NCBI RefSeq assembly: GCF_900156315.1
Contig: NZ_FTNI01000034.1
Span: forward strand, 42,644 to 106,643
Length of the DNA: 64,000 nucleotides
Direction of reading: 5' to 3'
DNA from: Microbispora rosea
GTDB lineage: Bacteria > Actinomycetota > Actinomycetes > Streptosporangiales > Streptosporangiaceae
The position numbers and the translations under genes are program-made. Positions 8,759 to 17,360 of this stretch are shown here, piece after piece. Numbering within the stretch: position 1 is the first letter of the stretch; each line of letters opens with the position of its first letter. The notes under the pieces were generated by a model that saw nothing but the letters and a program-made list of their open reading frames with translations, did no database searches and was not told the origin of the DNA.

Positions 8759-10432
8759 ATGACGGAGCAACAGGAGCCGCAGGCCCCCGCCGACGACGCC
8801 CGGCAGGCGGGAGACGAGCTGCCGCAGCAGGTCGTGGAGGATCTGACGGCCGCCGAGCGGGCGGTCCTGGCCGCCGCTCAGGCCGCCACGACCGCGACCA
8901 CCGAGCTGACCGTGGCCGCCAACCCGCTGCGCGACCCGCGCGACCGGCGCCTGCCTCGCGTCGCCGGGCCGTGCGTGCTCGTGCTGTTCGGCGTCACCGG
9001 CGACCTCGCCAAGCGCAAGCTGCTGCCGGCGATCTACGACCTGGGGAACCGGGGGCTGCTGCCCCCGGGCTTCTCCCTGGTCGGTTTCGCCCGCCGCGAC
9101 TGGGCGCACGAGGACTTCGCCCAGGTCACGTACGAGGCGGTCAAGGAGCACGCGCGGACGCCGTTCCGCGAGGAGGTCTGGAAGCAGCTCAGCGAGGGCA
9201 TCCACTTCTGCCCGGGCGAGTTCGGCGACGACGGCGCCTTCGACGTGCTCGCCATGATGCTGAAGGAGATCGACGAGACCCGGGGCACGGGCGGCAACTA
9301 CGCCTTCTACCTCTCGGTCCCGCCGAAGTTCTTCCCGCTCGTGATCGAGCAGCTCAAGCGGACGAACCTGGCCAAGGCCCCCGATGGCTCCTGGCGCCGG
9401 GTCGTCATCGAGAAGCCGTTCGGGCACGACCTGAAGAGCGCCCAGGAGCTCAACGCGATCACCAGCGCGGTGTTCCCCGAGAGCTCGGTCTTCCGGATCG
9501 ACCACTACCTCGGCAAGGAGACCGTCCAGAACATCCTGGCGCTCCGCTTCGCCAACACCCTGTACGAGCCGATCTGGAACCGCGGCTACGTCGACCACGT
9601 GCAGATCACGATGGCCGAGGACATCGGCATCGGCGGCCGGGCCGGCTACTACGACGGCATCGGCGCGGCCCGTGACGTGATCCAGAACCACCTGCTCCAG
9701 CTCCTCGCGCTGGTCGCGATGGAGGACCCCACGTCCTTCGACGCCGACGCGCTGCGCCGGGAGAAGGAGAAGGTGCTGCGGGCCGTCAAGCTGCCCGCCG
9801 ACCTGGCCACCGGCACCGCCCGCGGTCAGTACGTCCGGGGCTGGCAGGGCGGCGAGCCCGTCGTCGGCTACCTGGAGGAGCAGGGCATCTCCCCCGACTC
9901 CGCCACGGAGACGTACGCCGCGGTGAAGCTCGAGGTGGCCAACCGCCGGTGGGCCGGGGTGCCGTTCTACCTGCGTACCGGCAAGCGGCTCAGCCGCCGC
10001 ATGACCGAGGTGGCCGTCGTCTTCCAGCGGGCGCCGCACCTGCCGTTCAGCAAGGACGACACCGAGATCCTCGGGCACAACGCGCTGGTCATCCGTGTCC
10101 AGCCGGACGAGGGCATCACGGTGCGCTTCGGCTCCAAGGTGCCGGGCACGGCCATGGAGGTCAGGGACGTCAACATGGACTTCGCCTACGGCGAGTCGTT
10201 CATGGAGTCCTCCCCCGAGGCGTACGAGCGGCTGCTGCTCGACGTGCTCATCGGCGATCCGCCGCTGTTCCCGCACCAGCGGGAGGTGGAGCTGTCGTGG
10301 AACATCCTCGACCCGATCGAGGAGTTCTGGGCCTCCCAGGGCCAGCCCGAGGGGTACGCGTCCGGCTCCTGGGGTCCCGCCTCGGCCGACGCCATGCTGG
10401 CCAGGGACGGACGCGCCTGGAGGCGGCTGTGA
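8759..10432 (+). CDS. zwf: Glucose-6-phosphate 1-dehydrogenase
   Basis: First oxidative step of the pentose phosphate pathway, making 6-phosphogluconolactone and NADPH. It has 557 residues. The NADP-binding motif GVTGDLAKRK is at 78-87 and the active-site motif RIDHYLGKE at 246-254. The ATG at 8759 is fixed by AAGGAGGA at 8748-8755. The first ~53 residues are an alanine- and glutamine-rich, probably disordered extension ahead of the usual N-terminus (NPLRDPRDRRLPR). opcA follows, as is usual in actinobacteria, where OpcA supports this enzyme's assembly or redox control. Confidence 0.95.
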   Translation: MTEQQEPQAPADDARQAGDELPQQVVEDLTAAERAVLAAAQAATTATTELTVAANPLRDPRDRRLPRVAGPCVLVLFGVTGDLAKRKLLPAIYDLGNRGLLPPGFSLVGFARRDWAHEDFAQVTYEAVKEHARTPFREEVWKQLSEGIHFCPGEFGDDGAFDVLAMMLKEIDETRGTGGNYAFYLSVPPKFFPLVIEQLKRTNLAKAPDGSWRRVVIEKPFGHDLKSAQELNAITSAVFPESSVFRIDHYLGKETVQNILALRFANTLYEPIWNRGYVDHVQITMAEDIGIGGRAGYYDGIGAARDVIQNHLLQLLALVAMEDPTSFDADALRREKEKVLRAVKLPADLATGTARGQYVRGWQGGEPVVGYLEEQGISPDSATETYAAVKLEVANRRWAGVPFYLRTGKRLSRRMTEVAVVFQRAPHLPFSKDDTEILGHNALVIRVQPDEGITVRFGSKVPGTAMEVRDVNMDFAYGESFMESSPEAYERLLLDVLIGDPPLFPHQREVELSWNILDPIEEFWASQGQPEGYASGSWGPASADAMLARDGRAWRRL

Positions 10433-10493
10433 GCGTGGCTGAGAGCGCGCCCGTCAGCGCGGCGCGTCTGGGGTGGAGCGAGCGGAGAGCGGT

Positions 10494-11417
10494 GTGACGA
10501 CCTTCAACCTGACCGAGACGACCGCGTCGAAGATCTCCTCGACGCTCACCCGCCTGCGGCACCAGATGGGCGCGCCCGCCGTCGGCATGGTGCTGACCCT
10601 CGTGGTGGTGGTGGACGAGGCGGGGCAGTACGACGCCCTGCGCGCGGCCACCGACGCGGCGCGCGAGCACCCCTCGCGCATCCTGATAGTGATCAACCGC
10701 GACCCGGCCGAGCCCAACCGGCTGGACGCGGAGATCCGCGTGGGCGAGTCGGCCCCGGGCGAGGTCGTGCTGCTGCGCCTGTACGGCGAGCTGACCCAGC
10801 ACGCCGACTCGGTGATCACGCCGCTGCTGCTCACCGACACGCCGGTGGTGGTGTGGTGGCCGGGCGAATGCCCGGAGATTCCCGCCAAGCACCCGGTCGG
10901 GCATCTGGGCAGCCGCCGGATCATGGACGCCAGGTCGGCCGCGGACGCGGTCGCCGCGATCTCCTCGCGGGCCGGTACCTACGTCCCCGGCGACACCGAC
11001 CTGGCCTGGACCCGGCTCACGCCGTGGCGCAGCCTGCTGGCCGCCGCCTTCGACCAGCCCATGGGGAAGATCACCGGGGGTGTGGTGGAGGCCGCGCCGG
11101 GCAACCCTAGCGCGCCGCTGCTGGCCGCCTGGCTGTGCGACCGGCTGGAGGCGCCGATCCAGATCGCCGAGTCCGGCGGTCCCGGCCTGACGGGCGTGCG
11201 GCTGTCGATCGAAGGCGGCGGCGAGCTGACGGTGAGCAGGACCGACGCCAGGCTCGCCACGCTGTCGCGGCCCGGCAACCCCGACCGGCGGGTCGCCCTG
11301 GCCCGCAGGCCGACCTCGGAGCTGCTGGCCGAGGAACTGCGCAGGCTCGACCCCGACGACATCTACGCCGCCTCGATCCGCCGCCTGGCGGAGATGAAGG
11401 GGCGGGGACGGTCGTGA
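10494..11417 (+). CDS. opcA: Glucose-6-phosphate dehydrogenase assembly protein OpcA
   Basis: OpcA acts with Zwf; in cyanobacteria it is an allosteric and redox effector of glucose-6-phosphate dehydrogenase. From the GTG at 10494 it has 307 residues (TTFNLTETTASKISSTL start), matching the family better than the in-frame GTG at 10473. The conserved TPVVVWWPGE segment and the C-terminal half typical of actinobacterial OpcA are present. It starts 61 bases after zwf, and its stop codon overlaps the pgl start by four bases (GTGA at 11414-11417). Confidence 0.92.
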   Translation: MTTFNLTETTASKISSTLTRLRHQMGAPAVGMVLTLVVVVDEAGQYDALRAATDAAREHPSRILIVINRDPAEPNRLDAEIRVGESAPGEVVLLRLYGELTQHADSVITPLLLTDTPVVVWWPGECPEIPAKHPVGHLGSRRIMDARSAADAVAAISSRAGTYVPGDTDLAWTRLTPWRSLLAAAFDQPMGKITGGVVEAAPGNPSAPLLAAWLCDRLEAPIQIAESGGPGLTGVRLSIEGGGELTVSRTDARLATLSRPGNPDRRVALARRPTSELLAEELRRLDPDDIYAASIRRLAEMKGRGRS

Positions 11418-12193
11418 CCGGTGTTCCCACCGTCATCGTCCACCGCGACGCCGAACTGCTGGCCCAGGCCGTGGCCGCCCGCCTCATCACGCGGCTGGTG
11501 GACACGCAGGCGGCCCGCGGTTCCGCGCACCTGGTGCTGACCGGCGGCACCGTGGGCATCGCGACGCTGGCCGCCCTCGCGGGGACGGCGGCGCACGACG
11601 CCATCGACTGGCGGGCGCTCGACATCTGGTGGGGCGACGAGCGGTTCCTGCCGGCCGGTCATCCCGAGCGCAACGAGACCGGGGCGCGGCAGGCCCTGCT
11701 CGACCACGTCGACGTGGACCCGGCCCGGGTGCACCCGATGCCCGGCCCCGACTCGGGGATGACCGCCGAGGAGGCCGCCGACGCCTACGCGGTGGAGCTG
11801 GCCAAGGCGGCCAGGCCGGAGGACCACGGGCCGGTGCCCTCGTTCGACGTGCTGCTGCTCGGCATGGGGCCCGACGGCCACGTGGCCTCGCTGTTCCCCG
11901 GCCAGCCGGCCGTCTACGAGGAGGAGCGGCCGGTCGTGTCCGTGCACGGCTCCCCCAAGCCGCCGCCGACCCGGGTGTCGCTGACGTTCCCCGCCCTGCG
12001 GGCCGCCAGGGAGGTCTGGGTCGTCGCGGCGGGCGAGGAGAAGGCGCAGGCGGTCAGGATGGCGCTGTCCGACGCCGGACCGTTCCAGGTGCCGGCCGCG
12101 GGCGCGCGCGGGCGGCAGGGCACGCTGTTCCTGCTCGACCGCGCCGCCGCGCACAAGATCCCGCCGTCGCTGGGGCGGATCGCCTCCCCCTGA
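11414..12193 (+). CDS. pgl: 6-phosphogluconolactonase
   Basis: Hydrolyses 6-phosphogluconolactone, the product of Zwf. It has 259 residues from a GTG that overlaps the opcA stop, so translation is coupled. Family motifs are LTGGTVGI near the N-terminus, WWGDERFLP with the conserved DER, and LLGMGPDGHVASLFP in the middle. It is the last gene of the operon; a strong hairpin terminator follows within 15 bases. Having it with zwf and opcA completes the oxidative branch apart from 6-phosphogluconate dehydrogenase. Confidence 0.95.
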   Translation: MTGVPTVIVHRDAELLAQAVAARLITRLVDTQAARGSAHLVLTGGTVGIATLAALAGTAAHDAIDWRALDIWWGDERFLPAGHPERNETGARQALLDHVDVDPARVHPMPGPDSGMTAEEAADAYAVELAKAARPEDHGPVPSFDVLLLGMGPDGHVASLFPGQPAVYEEERPVVSVHGSPKPPPTRVSLTFPALRAAREVWVVAAGEEKAQAVRMALSDAGPFQVPAAGARGRQGTLFLLDRAAAHKIPPSLGRIASP

Positions 12194-12206
12194 CGGAAGA
12201 TCACGA

Positions 12207-12249
12207 CGGAACGGCCGGGCCGGGGCACACGCCCCGCCCGGCCGTTCCG
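12207..12249 (+). terminator. Strong hairpin terminator of the tkt-pgl operon
   Basis: The arms 12207-12226 and 12231-12249 pair almost completely (one bulged base) around an ACAC loop. There is no T-tract, as is common in high-GC actinomycetes. It lies 14 bases after the pgl stop. Confidence 0.8.
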
Positions 12250-12403
12250 GTATGAGATGTCACCACGGTGAGGCAGCGTCGCCCCTTGTGAGACGTCACC
12301 GCGCCGGCCGGACGCTCCGGTCCTCGCGAAGCCCGCTCCGCCGGGCGTTCGCTGCGGGCCTCCCTCCCTCCCGCCCGCTCCGCTCCTCCCCACCGGGCCT
12401 TCA

Positions 12404-13348
12404 CTACCGGGGGCCTGATCGGGCCTCGTCGAGGGCGGCGCGGGCCTCGTCCACGCGTGCGCGCGCCGAGCGGGCGGCGCGTTCGGCGTTCGCCTCCTCC
12501 CGGCGGGCGACCTCCAGCCGGTGTACGGCCGCGTTCAGCCTGTCCTTGGCCTTGGCCAGCTTGGCCGTCAGCGCCTCGACCTTGGCCGTGCGCCGCTCGT
12601 GCTCGCGTTCGGCCTCCGTCCGCTCGGCCTCCCAGTCGGCACGGCCCCGCTGCGCCACCTGCGCGGCCCGCTCGGCCTCGGCGAGGGCGTTCTGCAGTTC
12701 CGCGATGCGGCGTTCGCGCTCCGCCTTGCGGGCCTTCTCGCGTTCCTCCTCGGCGGCCCGGCGTTCGGGCTCGCGCCCGGCCTCGGACGGCGCCGCGACG
12801 GTCTTCCCGCCGCCCTTCGCCGCACGCGGCTTGGGCTCGGCCTTCGCGGTCCGGGCGGGGGCGGGCCGTACGACGGGGGCGGGGGTGAAGCCGCTGTAAC
12901 TGAGGGGGCGGGTCAGGCGGCCCCGGCGCACCTGCTCGGCCGCGTCCTCGTCCACCACGGCGGCGTCGAGGGTCTGCTCGATCTCCAGGTCGGCGGACGG
13001 GGACAACGGATGCCCTGCCGCCTCGGCGGCCTCCCGTACGGCCCGGATGAGGCGGGAGATGAGCGGGGTGCGTCCGCGGCCCGCCTCGGCCAGCGCGTCG
13101 GCGTCCTGGGCCTGCCACGCCTCCCGCAGCCGCCGGCCCAGATCGAGCAGCGGATCCAGTTCCCCTTCACGCCGGGACGACTGGTTGATCGCCCAGGCGA
13201 CCACGGTGGGCTTGCGCAGCGCCTTGATCCGCTTGGCCAGCGCGCCGTCACCGCCGGCTTTCGCCTCCTTGGCGAGCGCGTCGCGGGCCGCGGTGAACTC
13301 CTCGGGTATCACGCCGTAGAGCCGGTCGGCCGCCTCGTCGAAATCCAC
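12404..13348 (-). CDS. Conserved actinobacterial protein with a long coiled coil, function unknown
   Basis: The product has 314 residues from the GTG at 13348, chosen because AGGTGG lies just upstream and the protein then begins with the recognisable DFDEAADRLYGVIPEEFTAA block; an earlier frame adds 14 residues. The N-terminal ~150 residues form a globular domain with a conserved LRKPTVVAWAINQ segment. An Ala/Pro-rich linker follows, then a charged heptad-rich region (about 190-305: EKARKAERERRIAEL, AEREHERRTAKVEAL) that should form a coiled coil. There is no signal peptide or membrane segment. I know the family only as an actinobacterial conserved hypothetical. Confidence 0.7.
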   Translation of the reverse strand: MDFDEAADRLYGVIPEEFTAARDALAKEAKAGGDGALAKRIKALRKPTVVAWAINQSSRREGELDPLLDLGRRLREAWQAQDADALAEAGRGRTPLISRLIRAVREAAEAAGHPLSPSADLEIEQTLDAAVVDEDAAEQVRRGRLTRPLSYSGFTPAPVVRPAPARTAKAEPKPRAAKGGGKTVAAPSEAGREPERRAAEEEREKARKAERERRIAELQNALAEAERAAQVAQRGRADWEAERTEAEREHERRTAKVEALTAKLAKAKDRLNAAVHRLEVARREEANAERAARSARARVDEARAALDEARSGPR

Positions 13349-13402
13349 AGACCACCTGTACCTGAATTCCCCGCCACGCTCCACCGCCACCGGCGATGTC
13401 TT

Positions 13403-14029
13403 TCAACCGCCGATCCTCTCCACAACCAGGAGAACGCCGACGATGACCATTCCGGCGCCGGACAGCCGTCCCACGGCCCGTGCCGTCACGGGCCGGGAAA
13501 TCAGAATCGTCCGTGTCACCGAGCCGAGGGCGAAATAGAACACGGCGCAGGTGACCATGAACACCAGGCCCAGGACACCCATCTGGACGGGCATCGGCCA
13601 GTCTCGGTCAGGGCTGGTGAACTGCGGGAGCAGGGCGACGAATATGAGCAGGCCCTTGGGGTTGAGTCCGCTGACTCCGGCGCCCCGCGCGAGCGTCGCC
13701 CAGCCCGTCTTCGCCCGTGCCCGCGACTCCACAGGCGTGACGACGGGCCCGGAAGGCGAGGCGGCCGCCCGTGCGCCCTGCCACACCAGGTAGCCGCCGC
13801 CGAGGACGGTCAGCGCCGTGAGCGCCGCGGGATTCTCCGCGACCAGGGCGCCGACGCCGGCCGCGACGACGACGGTCATGCCCGCGTAGCCGAGCACGAG
13901 GCCGGCCACGGCCGGGGCGACGGATTCGCCGCGCAGTCCCGCGCCGAGAGTGAACGCCCAGTCCGCTCCCGGCACGACGATGAGCAGCAGGGCGACGCCG
14001 AAGAAAGCGGCGATGGAGCCGACGGGCAT
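13403..14029 (-). CDS. LysE/RhtB-family amino acid exporter
   Basis: A membrane exporter of 208 residues, the family length, with about six hydrophobic helices. The family signature is visible near the start (LLLIVVPGADWAFTLGAGL, the PGP/PGA exporter motif) and at GLNPKGLLIFVALLPQF. LysE/RhtB proteins remove surplus amino acids such as lysine, threonine or homoserine. It is divergent from an Lrp/AsnC regulator, the same logic as LysG-LysE and Lrp-BrnFE, so that regulator probably switches it on in response to an amino acid. The substrate is not predictable. Confidence 0.9.
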   Translation of the reverse strand: MPVGSIAAFFGVALLLIVVPGADWAFTLGAGLRGESVAPAVAGLVLGYAGMTVVVAAGVGALVAENPAALTALTVLGGGYLVWQGARAAASPSGPVVTPVESRARAKTGWATLARGAGVSGLNPKGLLIFVALLPQFTSPDRDWPMPVQMGVLGLVFMVTCAVFYFALGSVTRTILISRPVTARAVGRLSGAGMVIVGVLLVVERIGG

Positions 14030-14137
14030 GGGATCTCTCCTCGGAGAACGAATTCTGCGAGGAAACTACCTGCGAACAGCCGGGAAATGGTGCCGACTTC
14101 TTGCACGTACCGGCACCGGAATAGAAGGATCCACCTC

Positions 14138-14599
14138 GTGGACGCCATCGACCGGAAAATCCTTGCCGTGCTGCAGGAAGACGGCCGCCTCACTGTCACC
14201 GAACTCGCCGCACGCGTCGGGCTGAGCGTGTCGCCCTGCCACCGCAGGCTTCGCGAACTGGAGCGCGCCAAGATCATCCGCGGCTACCGGGCGATCGTCG
14301 ACCCCGAAGCCGTCGGGCTGCCCTTCCAGGCTCTCGTCTTCGTGACGATGCGGCAGGAAGACCGCGACACTCTCCTGGGCTTCGAGAAGGCCGTCGCCGA
14401 GATCCCCGAGGTCGTCCAGGCGCAACGCCTGTTCGGCGACCCCGACTACCTTCTCCGCGTCCTCACCGCCGACCTCGCCGCCTATCAACGCCTGGAAGAC
14501 GACCACCTCGCCACGCTTCCCGGCATCCAGCGGCTGACATCCACCCTCGTCATGAAACAGGTCGTCGGCAGCCGCCCGGTGCTCGGTCCCGGACGGTGA
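14138..14599 (+). CDS. Lrp/AsnC-family transcriptional regulator
   Basis: The product has 153 residues from a GTG preceded by AAGGA at eight bases. The N-terminal helix-turn-helix (DAIDRKILAVLQEDGRL, ELAARVGLSVSPCHRRLREL) is followed by the RAM ligand-binding domain (about 70-145, with FGDPDYLLRVLTADLAAYQRL). Such proteins bind amino acids and form octamers on DNA. The 108-base divergent spacer to the LysE gene (14030-14137) is the probable operator region. The transporter partner suggests control of amino acid export. Confidence 0.92.
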   Translation: MDAIDRKILAVLQEDGRLTVTELAARVGLSVSPCHRRLRELERAKIIRGYRAIVDPEAVGLPFQALVFVTMRQEDRDTLLGFEKAVAEIPEVVQAQRLFGDPDYLLRVLTADLAAYQRLEDDHLATLPGIQRLTSTLVMKQVVGSRPVLGPGR

Positions 14600-14624
14600 G
14601 CGAGGGCCGGCCACGGCGACCCGT

Positions 14625-14658
14625 CCTGGTCCGATGCCCTGAGCTACACCGGACCAGG
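14625..14658. terminator. Hairpin between convergent genes
   Basis: Nine-base arms at 14625-14633 and 14650-14658 pair perfectly around a 16-base loop. It sits between the convergent Lrp gene and the GNAT gene and could end both transcripts. There is no T-tract. Confidence 0.4.
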
Positions 14659-14677
14659 AGGATCACCCGTGAGGACG

Positions 14678-15754
14678 TCAGCTCGGGGATGCCGTCGCCA
14701 TCACGCCCACGGCGATCCGCCCCTCCATCACACCGGGGTCCTCGGTGTGGGAGAGCGTCGCGCCGAGGGAGCTCAAGAGCCTGCGCATGCGCGTGTTGTC
14801 GTACAGGAGGGTCGCCCGCACCTCGGCGAAGCCGAGGTCCCTGGCCTGGGCGAGGAGCATGCGGGCCAGCCGGCCGCCGAGCCCCCGGCCCTGCCAGCGG
14901 TCCTCCACGAGGAAGGCGATCTCCGCGATGCCCGGGTCCGCGGTGAACATCAACGATGCGAGCGCGACGACCTGGCCGTCGTGCCCCGCGACGAGCGAGT
15001 GGCCGCGGGCCCGGTCGCACAACCGGTCGAACATGCGCGGCGGCAGGGTGGGGTTGGCGGTGAAGTAGCGGAACCTGCGGGTCTCGGGTGAGCAGCGCTC
15101 GTGCAGGTCGCGCAGCGCCTCGCGGTAGAGCGAGGTGAGCGGCTTGACCTGCACCTCAGCGCCGTCGGCGAGCCGCACCGGCCCCTCGGCCGCGGACGGC
15201 TCCGCCGGCGGCTGTGCCAGCCTCACCATCGCGGCGGCGCGGGCCGCCTCGGTCAGGGTGAACGGGAGCCCGGAGCGGCGCAGCCGGATCGACCGCCGCG
15301 GCGCCACGGGAACCACGAGCAGGGTCGGGTCGGGCAGTTCCAGAGCCTCCCCCTCGATTCGGTCGCCGTCCTCGCTACGCGACTGTGCTGCGCTCGCGCC
15401 GTACACCCAGCGGGCGTCGTCGGCGCGCAGCAGTTCGCCCAGGATCTCCGGCAGGCGCCAGGGGGCCGAGCGCAGCCGGGCGGCGAGCAGCAGCGTACGC
15501 GTCGGCTCGTCGGTCAGTTCGTGGGCGGTGGCGGGCACGATCCGCACCCGCCGCCCGCCCGCGGCCTCCAGCGCCTCGCGTACGGCCTCGGGGGAGGCGG
15601 GGATGTCCGTGACGAACTCGTCGACCGTGCCGTCGGTGTCGGGCTGCACCGACAGGCCCAGGATGTTGCCTCCCTTGTCGGCCAGGGCGGTCGCCAGCGA
15701 CGCCAGCCGCCCGGGCCGCTCGTCCACGGTCGTACGGATCCGGAAGAATCCCAT
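14678..15754 (-). CDS. ACT domain fused to a GNAT acetyltransferase
   Basis: The product has 358 residues from the ATG at 15754 (GGAGGGGAG upstream). Residues 1 to ~75 form an ACT domain (FFRIRTTVDERPGRLASLATAL), a small-molecule, usually amino acid, sensing module. Residues ~185-345 form a GNAT N-acetyltransferase domain with the acetyl-CoA loop RWQGRGLGGRL. The middle is a linker with weak ACT-like repeats. This architecture resembles amino-acid-regulated lysine acetyltransferases of actinobacteria, which acetylate enzymes such as acetyl-CoA synthetase; that role is an inference. The amino acid exporter and amine oxidase nearby make a nitrogen-metabolism role plausible. Confidence 0.85.
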   Translation of the reverse strand: MGFFRIRTTVDERPGRLASLATALADKGGNILGLSVQPDTDGTVDEFVTDIPASPEAVREALEAAGGRRVRIVPATAHELTDEPTRTLLLAARLRSAPWRLPEILGELLRADDARWVYGASAAQSRSEDGDRIEGEALELPDPTLLVVPVAPRRSIRLRRSGLPFTLTEAARAAAMVRLAQPPAEPSAAEGPVRLADGAEVQVKPLTSLYREALRDLHERCSPETRRFRYFTANPTLPPRMFDRLCDRARGHSLVAGHDGQVVALASLMFTADPGIAEIAFLVEDRWQGRGLGGRLARMLLAQARDLGFAEVRATLLYDNTRMRRLLSSLGATLSHTEDPGVMEGRIAVGVMATASPS

Positions 15755-15951
15755 CGCTACCCGCTCCCCTCCGTTGCGCTGGTCTTCAGCGTGCCGGAGC
15801 GCTGTTACACGCCTGCTACACGGCGGTGAGCCGATCGTTTCCTGTCGATGCGCCATGTTACGACTACGGTTATCCGCATGTGTTCCGCTGAATCTCCACG
15901 GCATCCGTCGCCGAATGGCGAGGCAAGCACGGATATAGCAGGATGTGCGCC

Positions 15952-17349
15952 ATGACCGCTCCTCTGTCCCCCGGTTTCGTCAACGGTGAGGTGTCCTTCT
16001 GGTATCGGTCACTGGGGGTGCCCGCGCCCGGAGAGCCCCTGGGCGGCGACCTGCAGGCCGACGTGGCCGTGGTCGGCGCGGGCTACACCGGGCTGTGGAC
16101 CGCCTACTACCTGAAGAAGGCCGACCCGTCGCTGCGGGTCGTCGTGCTGGAGAAGCAGTTCGCCGGGTTCGGCGCGTCGGGACGCAACGGCGGCTGGCTG
16201 ACCGGCGCGCTGGCCGGTTCACCCGAGCGGTACGCGAAGACCCACGGACGGGACGGGGCCAGGCGGCTGCAGCGCGCCATGTTCGAGGCCGTCGACGAGG
16301 TCATCCGCGTCGCCGGCGAAGAGGGCATCGACGCGGACATCGTCAAGGGCGGCCTGCTCACCGTCGCCCGCGGCCCGGCGCAGGACCTGCGGCTGCGCGA
16401 GGAGCTGACGGGCCAGCGCGCCTGGGGCTGGGACGCCGCCGACGTCCGGCTGCTGACCCGCGACGAGATGGACGACCGGCTGCGGGTCGCGGGAGCAACC
16501 GGGGCCACCTGGAGCCCGCACTGCGCCAGGATCCAGCCGGCCAAGCTCGTCCGCGGCCTCGCGCGGGCCGTACGGGACCTGGGCGTCGAGATCTGCGAAC
16601 AGACCCCCGTCACCGAGATCGCGCCCGGCCGGGCCGTCACGCCGTACGGGACCGTGCGGGCGGACCACGTGCTGCGCTGCACCGAGGGATTCACGGCCAC
16701 CATCGCCGGTCACCACCGCGACTGGCTGCCCATGAACAGCTCCATGATCGTCACCGAGCCGCTGCCCGAGGGGGTCTGGGCGGAGATCGGCTGGCAGGGC
16801 CGTGAGCTGCTCGGCGACATGGCGCACTACTACATGTACGCCCAGCGGACGGCCGACGACCGCATCGCCTTCGGCGGGCGCGGCCGGCCCTACCTGTACG
16901 GGTCGAGGGTCGACGAGCGGGGGCGCACGCACGACTGGACCGTGGACGCCCTGTGGGACCTGCTGGTCTCCTTCTTCCCCGCCGTCGCGGGGTCGAGGGT
17001 GGAGCACGCCTGGTCGGGCGTGCTCGGCGTGCCGCGCGACTGGTGCTCGGCCGTCCACGTGGACCCGGCGACCGGTCTCGGCTGGGCGGGCGGCTACACG
17101 GGCCACGGCGTCACCACCACCAACCTCGCCGGGCGCACGCTGTGCGACCTGGTGCTGCGCCGCGACACCGAGCTGACCCGGATGCCGTGGGTGGACCGGC
17201 GGGTGCGCGCCTGGGAGCCCGAGCCCCTGCGCTGGCTCGGCGTCCACTCGATGTACCGTCTCTACCGCCTGGCCGACGCCCGGGAGCGCAGGGGCATGAC
17301 CAGGACGTCCGTACTGGCCAGGATCGCCGACAAGATCACTGGGCACTGA
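15952..17349 (+). CDS. FAD-dependent amine or amino acid oxidase (DAO family, gamma-glutamylputrescine oxidase-like)
   Basis: The product has 465 residues from the ATG at 15952; an ATG three codons earlier is possible. The FAD-binding Rossmann motif VGAGYTGLWTAYYL is at 41-54, followed by the DAO-family GFGASGRNGGWLTGAL segment. The C-terminus has GYTGHGVTTTNLAGR, which closes the flavin site. Members oxidise secondary amines or amino acids with oxygen, and the closest well-known type is PuuB. The amidohydrolase starts 11 bases later, so the two probably act together in breaking down a nitrogen compound. The substrate is not shown by the sequence. Confidence 0.85.
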   Translation: MTAPLSPGFVNGEVSFWYRSLGVPAPGEPLGGDLQADVAVVGAGYTGLWTAYYLKKADPSLRVVVLEKQFAGFGASGRNGGWLTGALAGSPERYAKTHGRDGARRLQRAMFEAVDEVIRVAGEEGIDADIVKGGLLTVARGPAQDLRLREELTGQRAWGWDAADVRLLTRDEMDDRLRVAGATGATWSPHCARIQPAKLVRGLARAVRDLGVEICEQTPVTEIAPGRAVTPYGTVRADHVLRCTEGFTATIAGHHRDWLPMNSSMIVTEPLPEGVWAEIGWQGRELLGDMAHYYMYAQRTADDRIAFGGRGRPYLYGSRVDERGRTHDWTVDALWDLLVSFFPAVAGSRVEHAWSGVLGVPRDWCSAVHVDPATGLGWAGGYTGHGVTTTNLAGRTLCDLVLRRDTELTRMPWVDRRVRAWEPEPLRWLGVHSMYRLYRLADARERRGMTRTSVLARIADKITGH

Positions 17350-17360
17350 AAGGCTGATTT

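Noticed and set aside
8678..10276. Minus-strand frame opposite zwf
   Set aside because: Shadow frame; zwf on the plus strand has all catalytic motifs and a strong ribosome site.
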